Assembly: GCA_011523505.1 (NCBI GenBank)
Contig: WTGP01000008.1
Location: 1 to 64,000, forward strand
Direction of reading: 5' to 3'
Length of the DNA stretch: 64,000 nucleotides
Source of the DNA: Gammaproteobacteria bacterium
GTDB lineage: Bacteria > Pseudomonadota > Gammaproteobacteria > Steroidobacterales > Foliamicaceae
The notes below the pieces were generated by a model. The model searched no databases and was not told the origin of the DNA. It worked only from the letters and a program-made list of their open reading frames with translations. Below, in pieces: positions 15,781 to 24,965 of this stretch. A program made the translations under genes and the position numbers. Each line of letters begins with the position of its first letter. The stretch's first letter is position 1.

Positions 15781-16335
15781 CTAGCCCGGAAACGGGCAGC
15801 TTTCTTCTTTTTCCACCAGGTCGAAGGTGAACAGCATCTTGGCCATGCCGGTCAGCACCGCCATGACCATGCCCAGTTCCATGATTTCCGCCGGGCTGAA
15901 GTGCCGCTTCAGACGCTCATGCAGGGCCTCGTCGAGCGAGCCGGAGGGATTGGTGAGCACCATCTGATCGGCCAGCGCGAGAGCGGCCCGCTCGCGCTCG
16001 GAGAACGGGCCGCTTTCGTATTCGTCAAGCCGGTCGATCTGCTCCTGCTTCACCCCCGCCGCCAGGGCATCGGGGCGGTTGCCCTGGTTGCAGAACCGGC
16101 AACCGTGGGTGGTCGACAGCCGCAGGCGGGCCAGTTCCTTGATGACCCGCTCCACGCGGCCGCCGTTGAACAGTCGCTCGTAGAACTCGCCGTACCAGTC
16201 GTACAGCTCCGGCGCATGCGCCATGATCTCGAACCACGTGGCGTCGCCACGGAGCGCCATCGAGCGCTCCCATCCCTGCCGGATGCGCTCCGGCATGGCC
16301 TCCGGGGCAACGCGCGGAAGCTGCGGCTGCGGCAT
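15781..16335 (-). CDS. Carboxymuconolactone decarboxylase/AhpD-family protein
   Basis: A 184-residue helical protein with the AhpD-like redox site HGCRFCNQ: Cys79 and Cys82 within the ELARLRLSTTHGC block. Family members act as alkylhydroperoxidases or decarboxylases; the CxxC argues for peroxide or thiol redox chemistry rather than ring decarboxylation. It lies three bases downstream of a membrane-protein gene in the same direction, probably one operon. Substrate unknown. Confidence 0.85.
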   Translation of the reverse strand: MPQPQLPRVAPEAMPERIRQGWERSMALRGDATWFEIMAHAPELYDWYGEFYERLFNGGRVERVIKELARLRLSTTHGCRFCNQGNRPDALAAGVKQEQIDRLDEYESGPFSERERAALALADQMVLTNPSGSLDEALHERLKRHFSPAEIMELGMVMAVLTGMAKMLFTFDLVEKEESCPFPG

Positions 16336-16338
16336 TCG

Positions 16339-17091
16339 CTACCCCAGCAGGGGAGCCACAAACGCGTGGGCGCCGTGGATCAGATTGCCCATGGTCGCGG
16401 CCGCTTCCGGCGCCCCGGGTTTGAAGATGCCGAGGAAGGCTTCAATGATCAGACCGGCCCAGATCGCAAACACCCAGGGGCGGACGCGATAGATGCTGCG
16501 GCGCATGGCGTCGTCCTGCTCCTGGGTAATCGAACCCTGGCTCAGCGCCCGCACGCCGGCGATGAACCCGGGGAGGAAGATGCGGATCATTACGCCGCAC
16601 AGCACCATGAACGCAAAAACGATCAGCTTGGGTGCAAGCCACGGCGCCTCATCCAGCCGTCCGGTGGAAACGGACCACCACACGGAAACCACGATCGCGG
16701 CGATCAGGAACCAGCGGAACCACAGGTCCAGCTTGGTCAGTATGGGCATAAAGCTGGCGTTGTGCCTGAAGTGCATGATCAGCAGCACGGTAAACCACAC
16801 CGGGCCCAGCACAACGATCATTGCATACTGCCAGGGCGGATGCGATACGCCAACGTATTCCGAGAGAATGCCTCCAACGGTCAGCATCATGCTCAGGCAC
16901 AGGCGCGGCAGGAGGTCGATCCACATCATGATGCGTGACGCCATGAACCGTTGGTCAGGAGTGTTCGAGCGGTTGAGGATCATTCGTGTGGAATAAAACA
17001 CTCCGATGTCGCCCCCCAGCCAATAAGCAAACAGCACCAGATGAAGAATCAGCCAGATGGTGTGGCCGAGATCGCCTTCAGCTCCAGTCAT
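16339..17091 (-). CDS. Multi-pass inner-membrane protein, paralogue of the gene at 49.9 kb
   Basis: A 250-residue protein with about six to seven predicted membrane helices. It opens with a conserved histidine-containing helix, LHLVLFAYWLGGD, followed by MWIDLLPR. The gene ending at 49910 encodes a shorter relative with AHLVLFVYWLGPD and LWIDLIPR at the same places. Conserved H, D and R within membrane segments could bind a cofactor such as haem, but no CxxCH or quinol site is seen. Co-oriented with the CxxC-containing CMD protein downstream. No named function. Confidence 0.75.
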   Translation of the reverse strand: MTGAEGDLGHTIWLILHLVLFAYWLGGDIGVFYSTRMILNRSNTPDQRFMASRIMMWIDLLPRLCLSMMLTVGGILSEYVGVSHPPWQYAMIVVLGPVWFTVLLIMHFRHNASFMPILTKLDLWFRWFLIAAIVVSVWWSVSTGRLDEAPWLAPKLIVFAFMVLCGVMIRIFLPGFIAGVRALSQGSITQEQDDAMRRSIYRVRPWVFAIWAGLIIEAFLGIFKPGAPEAAATMGNLIHGAHAFVAPLLG

Positions 17092-17153
17092 AAACGTTCC
17101 CCTCCGTTAATCCGGCGCATAGTGTAGCGTCCATTTGCACCAGTACCTAGCTG

Positions 17154-17181
17154 TTGCCGCGCGCCGCGGGCGGGGTAGAAT
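17154..17181 (+). promoter_or_regulatory. Sigma-70 promoter for etfB-etfA
   Basis: TTGCCG (17154-17159), a 16-base spacer and TAGAAT (17176-17181), 38 bases upstream of the etfB ATG, in the 128-base divergent gap. Confidence 0.55.
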
Positions 17182-17219
17182 TCGCCGTTCCGTAACGGCA
17201 GCAGAGTTTCCGCGGAAGA

Positions 17220-17972
17220 ATGCGCAAGATACTGGTTACGCTCAAGCGCGTCGTGGACTACAACGTCCGCGTGCGCGTCAAGCCGGACGGCAGCGGCGTG
17301 GCTGTCGAGGGCCTGAAGATGAGCGTCAACCCGTTCGACGAAATCGCGCTCGAGGAAGCCCTGCGCATGCGCGAGCGCGGGGAGGCCGGTGAAATCCTGG
17401 CGGTAACGATCGGCGGCGACGAATGCCAGCAGCAGCTTCGCACCGGGCTGGCCATGGGCGCCGACCGGGCCCTGCTGGTCAAATCCGAAGGCGAGGTGGA
17501 ACCGCTGGCCGCGGCCGGCATCCTGTTGGAAGTGATCCGGCGCGAGGAGCCTGAAATCGTCATCATGGGCAAACAGGCCATCGACGACGACTGCAACCAG
17601 ACCGGCCAGATGCTGGCGACTCTGTGGGGGCGACCGCAGGCCACCTTCGCATCCGAGGTAAAGCTCAACGGCGACACGGCCCGCGTCACCCGCGAGGTGG
17701 ACGCCGGCCTGGAAACCCTGGAGGTCCGGTTGCCGGCGGTGATCACCACCGACCTGCGACTGAACGAGCCCCGCTATATCAAGCTGCCGGACATCATGAA
17801 GGCACGTCGCAAACCACTTGAAACGCTGGAGGCCGGCGACCTCGGCCTGGCTGCGCCGCCGGCGCTGAAGGCGCTGGCCTACGAGCCGCCCGCGCAGCGG
17901 GAGAAAGGCGTAGTGGTAGAAGACGTGCCGGCCCTGGTGGGTATGCTGCGCGAACGTGGTTTCCTGAATTGA
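17220..17972 (+). CDS. etfB: Electron transfer flavoprotein beta subunit
   Basis: A 250-residue AMP-binding subunit of the ETF heterodimer, which accepts electrons from acyl-CoA and other flavin dehydrogenases and passes them to ETF-quinone oxidoreductase. Recognisable blocks are KRVVDYNVRVRVK at the N-terminus, NPFDEIALEEALR, the VTIGGDECQQQLRTGLAMGADRA region, and the AMP-site segment GKQAIDDDCNQTGQMLA. ATG 17220 follows GGAAGA. etfA begins 9 bases after its stop. Confidence 0.96.
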   Translation: MRKILVTLKRVVDYNVRVRVKPDGSGVAVEGLKMSVNPFDEIALEEALRMRERGEAGEILAVTIGGDECQQQLRTGLAMGADRALLVKSEGEVEPLAAAGILLEVIRREEPEIVIMGKQAIDDDCNQTGQMLATLWGRPQATFASEVKLNGDTARVTREVDAGLETLEVRLPAVITTDLRLNEPRYIKLPDIMKARRKPLETLEAGDLGLAAPPALKALAYEPPAQREKGVVVEDVPALVGMLRERGFLN

Positions 17973-17981
17973 GCTAGGGAC

Positions 17982-18932
17982 GTGGGCGCAGTACTGATAG
18001 TTGCCGAGCATGACGGGCAGACGCTGCACACCGGCGTTGCGAGAGTGGCAAGCTGCGGCGGAGCAATCGGCGCCGAGCAAATGGACGTGGTGGTGCTTGG
18101 GGAGGATTGCGAAGGCGTGGCACAGCAGGCTGCGCAGATCGAGGGCGTTTCCCGCGTCCTGAGTCTGGACAGGCGCGAGAACGCAAACCCGGTAGCCGCG
18201 GTTCAGGCTCCGCAGCTGGCGGCGCTGGCCGCCGAAGGCTACAGCCACGTGCTCGGGCCCTCCACGACCTTCGGCAAGGACCTGATGCCGCGCGTGGCGG
18301 CCCTGCTGGGCGTCCCCCAGGTCAGCGACATCATGAGCGTGGAGGGCGAGCGCCGGTTCAAGCGCCCGATCTACGCGGGCAACGCCGTTCTTACCGTGGA
18401 GGCGCCCGCCGAACACATCGTGGTCGGGACCGCGCGCCTGGCTTCCTGGCCGGCCGCCGCGGAAGGCGGCGAGGCCGCCATCGAGGAGGTGCAAACGGAC
18501 GCGGAACTGCCGGACCATACGAGCTGGCTGGAACTGAAGTCGGCCGAATCCGAACGCCCCGACCTGCAAAGCGCCAGCGTGGTCGTTTCCGGCGGACGGG
18601 CGCTGGGCAGCTCCGAGAATTTCTCGCTGCTCTACGAGCTTGCGGACCGCCTGGGGGCCGCGGTCGGCGCCTCGCGCGCGGCGGTGGACGCGGGCTACGT
18701 CTCCAACGACATGCAGGTAGGGCAGACGGGCAAGATCATCGCCCCCGATCTGTATTTCGCGATCGGCATTTCCGGCGCAATACAGCACCTTACCGGGATC
18801 AAGGACGCGGGCGTGATCGTGGCGATCAACAAGGACCCGGAGGCCCCGATCTTCGAAATCGCCGACATCGGTTTGGTGGGCGACCTGTTTGCGATCGTTC
18901 CGGAAATCCAGGCCGCAGTGGAGGGCTCCTGA
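17982..18932 (+). CDS. etfA: Electron transfer flavoprotein alpha subunit
   Basis: The 316-residue FAD-binding partner of EtfB. The C-terminal FAD domain is clear: [11 protein letters not shown], then [36 protein letters not shown] and [19 protein letters not shown]. The N-terminal domain carries [18 protein letters not shown]. It starts with GTG and is directly followed by a TTG-started sulfurtransferase. With EtfB it would feed electrons from dehydrogenases to the quinone pool. Confidence 0.96.
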   Translation: MGAVLIVAEHDGQTLHTGVARVASCGGAIGAEQMDVVVLGEDCEGVAQQAAQIEGVSRVLSLDRRENANPVAAVQAPQLAALAAEGYSHVLGPSTTFGKDLMPRVAALLGVPQVSDIMSVEGERRFKRPIYAGNAVLTVEAPAEHIVVGTARLASWPAAAEGGEAAIEEVQTDAELPDHTSWLELKSAESERPDLQSASVVVSGGRALGSSENFSLLYELADRLGAAVGASRAAVDAGYVSNDMQVGQTGKIIAPDLYFAIGISGAIQHLTGIKDAGVIVAINKDPEAPIFEIADIGLVGDLFAIVPEIQAAVEGS

Positions 18933-19799
18933 TTGGCCGCTCTGTTGCTGAGTCCGGAAGAACTGTACTCCGCCATCGAGGCCGGCGAGGCCCGGGCGGT
19001 GGACTGCCGCTTCGACCTGATGAATCCTGACGGCGGCCGCGCGCTTTGGGCCGAGAGCCACATCCCCGGCGCGCCGTACGCGCACCTCGACCACGATCTC
19101 GCCGGACATGCAGCGGGGGAGGGCGGGCGCCATCCGCTTCCCGAGCCCGCGGAATTTGCGACCACGCTGGGGCGCTGGGGCATCAAACCCGATACATTGG
19201 TAGTGGCATACGACAACATGGGCTGTGCGATTGCCGGACGACTCTGGTGGATGATGAACTGGATGGGACATGAACGCGCCGGGCTGCTGGATGGCGGAAT
19301 CCAGGCCTGGGAACAAGCGGAGCTTCCGCTTGAGCGCGCCGAACCGATCATCGAGCCTGCGGACTATCCGGTCGGGGGCCACTGCCGACCGGTCGTTGGG
19401 CTGGCCGAAGTAGAGCGCGCGGCGCTTGCCGGCGGCATGCGCATGCTGGACGCCCGCGACGGCGCCCGCTACCAGGGACTCTCCGAACCGCTGGATTCGC
19501 AGGCGGGACACGTGCCTGGAGCGGTCAACGCCTTCTTCCGCGACAACCTGGATACCGACGGGCGCTTTCGGTTCCCTGACGAACTCCGCGAACACTATCT
19601 GGACCTCCTGGGCGGCGCCGATCCCTCCGGCGCCTGCGTCATGTGCGGTTCCGGAGTCACGGCCTGCCATGACCTGTTCGCCATGGAGCTGGCCGGTCTG
19701 GGCGGAGCGGCGCTGTATCCCGGTTCCTGGAGCGAATGGTCGCTATCCGAGGCGCGTCCCATTGCGCGCGGCCCCGAACCCGGAGGGCCCTCCTCATGA
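18933..19799 (+). CDS. sseA: 3-mercaptopyruvate/thiosulfate sulfurtransferase (tandem rhodanese)
   Basis: A 288-residue two-domain rhodanese. The N-terminal domain is inactive-type; the C-terminal domain holds the active cysteine Cys238 in CGSGVTAC, the loop typical of mercaptopyruvate sulfurtransferases. Further blocks: [22 protein letters not shown] and the C-terminal YPGSWSEW. The TTG start abuts the etfA stop with no gap, so it is likely read through from the etf transcript. It transfers sulfane sulfur to cyanide or thiols. Confidence 0.9.
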   Translation: MAALLLSPEELYSAIEAGEARAVDCRFDLMNPDGGRALWAESHIPGAPYAHLDHDLAGHAAGEGGRHPLPEPAEFATTLGRWGIKPDTLVVAYDNMGCAIAGRLWWMMNWMGHERAGLLDGGIQAWEQAELPLERAEPIIEPADYPVGGHCRPVVGLAEVERAALAGGMRMLDARDGARYQGLSEPLDSQAGHVPGAVNAFFRDNLDTDGRFRFPDELREHYLDLLGGADPSGACVMCGSGVTACHDLFAMELAGLGGAALYPGSWSEWSLSEARPIARGPEPGGPSS

Positions 19800-20383
19800 T
19801 GCTCCACCTTGCAACATCCCGATTCTCCCTGCCGGCCCTGCCGGCGCTCGCGGTAGCCTTGCTGCTGACCTCCTGCGCCACGGGTGACGGTGACGGAGCC
19901 TCCGCTTCCAGGCCCGGACGGATCGCCCGTTTCCCCCACAACCTGGCCAATGCCGATTGCTTCTTCCAAGACCGCATCGACAACTTCGAGGTGCTCAACG
20001 AGACCAATCTGCTGGTCTTCGACGGCCGCAGGCGCGTGTACCACGTGGAAATCTCGCCGCCGTCCATGGACCTTCGCCACGCCTACGGCATTCAGTTCCG
20101 TTCATCGACCGGGCGTGTCTGCGGCAATCCGGGCGAGCGCCTGCAGATCAGCGGCGGTTCCTTCGGCACGTTTCCGCTCTCGGTAACCGGCGTCTACCGG
20201 CTGGACGCCGTTACGCAAACGGCCGTGCGGGCGCATTTCGGCCAGGCCGTCGCCCAGCCTCCGCTGCCGGATGATGCAGACGCCGGAGCCGTCGAGGAAC
20301 TGGTAACCGACCTCGGGAAAGAAGAAAACGCGGCAGGCGGAAAATCCCAACCATCGCCCTCCGACGAGAATCAGGAGAACTGA
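19796..20383 (+). CDS. Putative lipoprotein, DUF6491-like
   Basis: A 195-residue protein with an N-terminal hydrophobic segment ending in the lipobox LLTSC, so Cys is probably lipidated. The mature part contains CFFQDRIDNFEVLNETNLLVF, a pattern I associate with DUF6491, and ends in a charged, disordered tail. The ATG overlaps the sulfurtransferase stop. Function unknown. Confidence 0.7.
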   Translation: MMLHLATSRFSLPALPALAVALLLTSCATGDGDGASASRPGRIARFPHNLANADCFFQDRIDNFEVLNETNLLVFDGRRRVYHVEISPPSMDLRHAYGIQFRSSTGRVCGNPGERLQISGGSFGTFPLSVTGVYRLDAVTQTAVRAHFGQAVAQPPLPDDADAGAVEELVTDLGKEENAAGGKSQPSPSDENQEN

Positions 20384-20385
20384 GT

Positions 20386-20694
20386 ATGGATAGCGTCATC
20401 GTGCTGTTTAACCTGAAGGAGGACGCCGACCAAGCCGAGTACCAGGCCTGGGCGCGCGACCGCGACATGGTGGAAGTCAATCGGCTGCCGTCGGTGGACC
20501 ACTTCCGTATCCTGCGCTGTGTCGGACTGCTGGGCGGGACGGATGCGCCACCCTATCAGTACGCGGAGGTCATCGACTTGAACAGCATGGAGAGGTTTGG
20601 CGAGGACCTTCAGTCGGACGCGGTCGGCCAGTTGGCCACCGAATTCCGCCAGTTCACGGACAATCCGCTCTTCATCCACTGCCAGGACCTTTAG
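20386..20694 (+). CDS. REDY/Dabb-like small protein
   Basis: A 102-residue single-domain protein starting MDSVIVLFNLKEDAD, with a central VNRLPSVDHFRIL and a C-terminal FIHCQDL. The pattern resembles the dimeric alpha-beta barrel family that includes the REDY-like protein HapK. Such proteins are often found beside catabolic or pigment genes without a proven catalytic role. It starts three bases after the lipoprotein stop. Confidence 0.6.
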   Translation: MDSVIVLFNLKEDADQAEYQAWARDRDMVEVNRLPSVDHFRILRCVGLLGGTDAPPYQYAEVIDLNSMERFGEDLQSDAVGQLATEFRQFTDNPLFIHCQDL

Positions 20695-20708
20695 GGCCTG
20701 TTAGCACC

Positions 20709-21179
20709 GTGCGGCGCACCGGCGGACGGTACTACGAGGAGTTCCGCAAGGGGGACGTGTACGAGCATTCGCCGGCGCGCACGCTGACCGAGACCGACAA
20801 CACCTGGTTCACGCTGCTCACGATGAACACGCACCCGCTGCACTTCGACAAGGAATACGCGGCCAGGACCGAATTCGGCCGGCGCCTGATCGTCAGCACG
20901 CTGACGCTCTCGGTGCTGGTGGGCATGAGCGTCTCGGACGTCAGCGAGAAGGCCATCGCCAACCTGGGCTGGGGCGACATCCGCCTGCCGAACCCGCTGT
21001 TCATCGGCGATACGCTGTACGGTTCGTCCGAGGTCATCCGCAAGCGGCCTTCGAAATCGCGTCCCAACGCCGGCATCGTCACGGTGCGAACCACCGGGCG
21101 CAACCAGCACGGCGACGCCGTCTGCGTATTCGACCGAACCGTGCTCGTGCCCAGGCGCGGCCACGGCGTTATGGATTAG
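20709..21179 (+). CDS. MaoC-like hotdog dehydratase
   Basis: A 156-residue hot-dog-fold protein resembling enoyl-CoA or mesaconyl/beta-methylmalyl-CoA hydratases. The hydratase motif is present as TDNTWFTLLTMNTHPLHFD, with Asp and His in the expected places, and NPLFIGDTLYGSSEV follows. The GTG start is 14 bases after the REDY-like gene. It could act on a CoA thioester in a short-chain acid pathway; the specific substrate is not determined. Confidence 0.82.
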   Translation: MRRTGGRYYEEFRKGDVYEHSPARTLTETDNTWFTLLTMNTHPLHFDKEYAARTEFGRRLIVSTLTLSVLVGMSVSDVSEKAIANLGWGDIRLPNPLFIGDTLYGSSEVIRKRPSKSRPNAGIVTVRTTGRNQHGDAVCVFDRTVLVPRRGHGVMD

Positions 21180-21231
21180 CGCCGGATCAAACGGCGCTAA
21201 TAACCACACTTACAAACCGGGAGGGATGCCA

Positions 21232-21969
21232 ATGAGCGACATTCTTCAAGTCGACCATGTGAACTATCACGGTCGCATTGCCTATCTGAGCAAGAAACCG
21301 GACCGCATGGACCAGGAACGCGGCCGCGAGCGGTTCACGATCACCGTGCACTCCGACGGCCACCGCACCTGCACGGCACAGAGCGAAATCGACGACCGGC
21401 CCAGCGTGATGCGCAACGTGGCGCTGACCCTGGACGAGAACTGGTATCCGCTGGACTGTTTCGTGCGCATTTCGGTGGGCGACCGGTTCATGGGCAGCGG
21501 CTGGTTCCGGTTTGGCGAGAACGAGGCCGAGTGCGAAACCTGGACGGCCGTGGAAGGCCGGGTTTCACAGAAAATGAGCCTGATCGAGCGCCCGCGGGCG
21601 TTTGTCGATCACGCCATCATCTGCGACTCCTGGGTCCTGAGTATGCTCGATCTCAGCAAGGGTCCGGGCGTGCAGAAATTCCCGCAGTTGCTGATGTCGT
21701 CACCCGACCACCGCGGCGCCACCGGGCCCATGCTGCACAGCATCCCCACGGCGATCGAGTACGTCGGCGAAGACCGGATCACGGTGGGCGCGGGCGAGTT
21801 CGACGCCCTGCATTTCCGTTTCGGCGTAAATGTCGGCTTGGCCAACGATCACCCGAAGTACGACGTCTGGTGCACCGCCGACGGCCACTACATCTTCCTT
21901 CGCGGCGCCGTCTACGGCTACATGATGACCTACTACGAGCTCATGGACCTGGAGGTGGAGCATGGGTAA
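21232..21969 (+). CDS. Conserved protein of unknown function
   Basis: A 245-residue soluble protein that I do not recognise. Composition and pattern (alternating strands rich in aromatic residues, for example GSGWFRFGENE and FDALHFRFGVN) suggest a beta-barrel or lipocalin-like fold. It ends in an aromatic stretch with GYMMTYYELMDLE. Two nearby ATGs exist; 21232 is preferred because GGAGGG ends 6 bases upstream, while 21226 is too close to it. The stop overlaps the next gene by 8 bases. Confidence 0.6.
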   Translation: MSDILQVDHVNYHGRIAYLSKKPDRMDQERGRERFTITVHSDGHRTCTAQSEIDDRPSVMRNVALTLDENWYPLDCFVRISVGDRFMGSGWFRFGENEAECETWTAVEGRVSQKMSLIERPRAFVDHAIICDSWVLSMLDLSKGPGVQKFPQLLMSSPDHRGATGPMLHSIPTAIEYVGEDRITVGAGEFDALHFRFGVNVGLANDHPKYDVWCTADGHYIFLRGAVYGYMMTYYELMDLEVEHG

Positions 21970-22915
21970 TTTCAAGACGTTGCTTACTGTTGCCTGCCTG
22001 GTGACGCTGTTGCCGGCGGCCCCGGTGTTCGCGCAGGGAGAGGATTCCACGCCAACGGAACGCGACGTGCTGGTGTTGGCCGAGCTGCTGGCGCGCGTTT
22101 ACGACAACTACAACCAGGTGTATTTCGACCGGCGCATCGGCTATCCGGAAAACGAACGCCACGACCGCATCGAGCTTCGCGTCGATCGCGTGGGCGGGCC
22201 GGATTCCATGCTGCTTGCGTTTCGGGAGTTCTCCGGCGGCGACTATTCCGCGCTCACTCGCGCCGGTGCGCTGGCGCTGTCGCCCGACAATGAGCGGGGC
22301 GCTTCGCGCATGGAGGTCTGGAACCGCCCGGTGGAAGGCCTGGATCCGATGGCTGAAGGCGCAGGCGTCTCCGAACGTCCGGAAGCGCCGCCGGACTGCG
22401 TCGTCTACTGGACCCGCGAGGCCGCGCAATTCCGCGGCAAAGCGGAAGGCGAGTGCGCCGCCTGGGCGGACAAGTCCATGCTGGGAGAGCAGCAGTTGTG
22501 GCTGGATGCGCCCGGCGGCCGTGATCACCCGGGCGGAACCTACAAGCTGCACGCGGCGCGCATGATGAGCTGCTATATCGATATCCCCGGCGTGAGCGGC
22601 GGGCGTGACGAGGAATACAGGCGCTACGACAATCTCCAGGTCCACGACCGGGGCGGTGGAGCGCGTATCACCCATACGGACGGCAGGGAGATCGGCCTCC
22701 GGCTATCGAACGTCGATTGGCCGCTCAACAACTACAGCGACGTCTTCACCCGCGACGTGCTGGTCTTGTACGTGCTCGAATACCTCGAAGACGGAATCAC
22801 CTCCCACGGCTACGTCTTCACCGAGCCCGACACCGAGCGCATCGGCATCAACCTCTACTGGATGCTGTCCTACTGCTACATGGAGTCCAACAAGAACATC
22901 CGCCCGTTCATGTAG
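21962..22915 (+). CDS. Exported CpcT/CpeT-like protein
   Basis: A 317-residue protein with a signal peptide (cleavage near VFAQG). The mature part resembles the CpcT/CpeT family: LAELLARVYDNYNQ, a beta-rich barrel core, and cysteines in CVVYWTRE and GECAAW positioned like those of the family. In cyanobacteria these are bilin lyases; homologues in non-photosynthetic bacteria have unknown ligands. It is translationally linked to the unknown gene upstream and ends 8 bases before the convergent flavoprotein gene. Family call is tentative. Confidence 0.55.
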   Translation: MGNFKTLLTVACLVTLLPAAPVFAQGEDSTPTERDVLVLAELLARVYDNYNQVYFDRRIGYPENERHDRIELRVDRVGGPDSMLLAFREFSGGDYSALTRAGALALSPDNERGASRMEVWNRPVEGLDPMAEGAGVSERPEAPPDCVVYWTREAAQFRGKAEGECAAWADKSMLGEQQLWLDAPGGRDHPGGTYKLHAARMMSCYIDIPGVSGGRDEEYRRYDNLQVHDRGGGARITHTDGREIGLRLSNVDWPLNNYSDVFTRDVLVLYVLEYLEDGITSHGYVFTEPDTERIGINLYWMLSYCYMESNKNIRPFM

Positions 22916-22922
22916 TCCTGGG

Positions 22923-24896
22923 TTAGAGGGAGCGGCCGAGGGCGTGGCCGTCGGTCGTGGCGGCGAGCAGCGTGCGGGGCATGTCGCAGTCGCCCACGCA
23001 TACCACTTCGAGGCCTTCCGCCCTCAGCGGCGCGGCCAGTTCGTCGTTGGGGGCGCGGCTGCCGGACCAGGTCAGCATCGCCAGGTCGTCGATATCCCGC
23101 AGCGAACCGTTGAGAACGTTGCGGCAGCTCACGCGGCCTTCATCGAGCGCGGAATCGGCATGGATGTCCGAGAGAAGCACGACCTCGACGTTCGGCATGC
23201 CGTACAGGCGCCGGTAGATGCCCTGGCGCGTCACCAGGCCCACGTCGCTGGCCAGGCGTTCCCGCGGCGTCACGACGACCAATCGGGAGAAGCGCTGCGC
23301 CAACAGTTCTGCGGCGGAGTAGGTCGCCAGCGTATGGTCCTGGTCCCATAACACGGCCGTGCCGTCTATCGTTTCTTCCGGGCGGTCCAGCATTTCCCGG
23401 CTGACCTCGCGGATATCGAATACGAAATCGCGCCATTCCTCAGGCCAGCCGTGCGGCCACAGCATCGACGCGCCGCCCGCCAGGACCACCACGTCCGGCT
23501 CGCAGGCGAGCACGTCGTCGACGCCCGCCCGGATCCCGAGGTGAACGGTCGCGCCGGCTTTGGCGGCGGCCATTTCCTGGTAGTCGTAGACGCTGCTGAC
23601 GTTCTCCCCGCCGGGCAGTTGGGCATGCAGGTACGCCTTGCCTCCGGGCCGTTCCGACGCTCCAAAAACCGTGACCTCGTGTCCCCGGGCGGCGGCCACC
23701 CAACCCGCCTCCAGGCCTGCGGGACCGGCGCCCGCGACCACGACGCGCCGCTTGCGGCTGGTCGGCTGCGGCCAGTAGTCCACTTCATCGGGCTGCGAAA
23801 GGCGAGGGTTGTTGTCGCAGAGGATCGGCTTGCGCTCGACGATCGTGGCCCAGCAGGTGTTGCAGGACACGCAGTAGCGGATCTCGGATTGCCGGCCTTC
23901 CGCCGCCTTCTTGACCCAGGCCGCATCCGTGACCAGCGGACGGCCCATCGCCACCATCTGTGCCTTGCCCGCGGCCAGTATTCCTTCAGCTTCCGCCGGG
24001 TCGGTAATCAGACCCAGGGCCATGAGCGGCACGCCGGGCGCGTTGGCCGCAATCTCCGCGTGCCCCTCGACATACGGGGCGCGCGGGTAGCTCATGTCCG
24101 GGATGTGCGTCTCCAGCGTATGGGAGTGCGAACCGTCGCAATAGACCAGGTAATGAAAGCCGCCGGCCTCCGCCAGGCGGGCGGTGATGCGCGCGGACTC
24201 GGGATGATCGATGCCTCCCGGAATCCCGTCAGTGCCCGGAAGTTTTAATCCTATTATGAAATTCTTTTTACAACTACCTGTTATTACTTCAATTAGTTCA
24301 CGCAATAATCGCGTCCTTCCCTCCACATCGCCACCGTACTCGTCCTCGCGTATGTTGGCGGCCGGCGACAGGAACTGATGAAACAGATGGCCATGCCCGG
24401 CGGAGAGCTCGACCCCGCTGAAGCCCGCCTCCTCAAGGCGGCGCGCGCCCTTGCCGAAGTGCTCTATGGCCTCGTGAATGCGGTGCGTCGGCATTTCCCT
24501 GGGCATGGTCCAGCTCAGGTCGTCGGGCAGTGCCGAGGGCGCCCAGGCCTGCTGCGATCTCCCCGCCTCGCGGTGACCGCGGCCGGAATCCTGAAACTGT
24601 CCCAGCAGACGGCAGCCCCGGCTTTCCACGCTGTCCGCCCAGCGGGCCAGTGCATCGCGGGTGTTCGGCCCGAACAGGGCCGGGCGGTGCGAACGGTCGT
24701 GCCAGGGCAATACGTTCAGCGGCTCGGTCACGATCAATCCCGTTCCTCCCGCGGCGCGATTGGCGTGATAGCGCACGAGACGCGGATCGATGTCCTGGTT
24801 CTGCGTGTAACGCGTGCTCATCGATGCGTGAACCACGCGATTGCGCACCGTTCTCCCGGCCAGCGTGATCGGTTCGAGCAGTAGCGGATATTCCAT
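22923..24896 (-). CDS. Iron-sulfur flavoprotein, trimethylamine dehydrogenase/2,4-dienoyl-CoA reductase type
   Basis: A 657-residue enzyme with an N-terminal FMN TIM barrel (PITLAGRTVRNRVV, ELSAGHGHLFHQFLSP), a four-cysteine [4Fe-4S] cluster at Cys342, Cys345, Cys348 and Cys360, and a C-terminal FAD/NAD(P) module starting VVVAGAGPAGLEAG. This arrangement transfers electrons from NAD(P)H or a substrate amine through FAD and Fe-S to FMN. Dienoyl-CoA reduction, amine dehydrogenation or dimethylglycine-type demethylation are all possible. ATG 24896 is preferred over TTG 24917. Codons for residues about 200-219 (24250-24310) are conspicuously AT-rich. Confidence 0.85.
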   Translation of the reverse strand: MEYPLLLEPITLAGRTVRNRVVHASMSTRYTQNQDIDPRLVRYHANRAAGGTGLIVTEPLNVLPWHDRSHRPALFGPNTRDALARWADSVESRGCRLLGQFQDSGRGHREAGRSQQAWAPSALPDDLSWTMPREMPTHRIHEAIEHFGKGARRLEEAGFSGVELSAGHGHLFHQFLSPAANIREDEYGGDVEGRTRLLRELIEVITGSCKKNFIIGLKLPGTDGIPGGIDHPESARITARLAEAGGFHYLVYCDGSHSHTLETHIPDMSYPRAPYVEGHAEIAANAPGVPLMALGLITDPAEAEGILAAGKAQMVAMGRPLVTDAAWVKKAAEGRQSEIRYCVSCNTCWATIVERKPILCDNNPRLSQPDEVDYWPQPTSRKRRVVVAGAGPAGLEAGWVAAARGHEVTVFGASERPGGKAYLHAQLPGGENVSSVYDYQEMAAAKAGATVHLGIRAGVDDVLACEPDVVVLAGGASMLWPHGWPEEWRDFVFDIREVSREMLDRPEETIDGTAVLWDQDHTLATYSAAELLAQRFSRLVVVTPRERLASDVGLVTRQGIYRRLYGMPNVEVVLLSDIHADSALDEGRVSCRNVLNGSLRDIDDLAMLTWSGSRAPNDELAAPLRAEGLEVVCVGDCDMPRTLLAATTDGHALGRSL

Positions 24897-24965
24897 TCGC
24901 CCAGGGTGGATTGGCAATTGAGCGAGCGTACCTTAACCTTTAGGCAGAGCATGTAAACCGACAGT

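Noticed and set aside
17088-19670. An 860-codon minus-strand open frame opposite etfB, etfA and the sulfurtransferase
   Set aside because: A GC-rich antisense shadow of three well-identified genes; composition is not protein-like.
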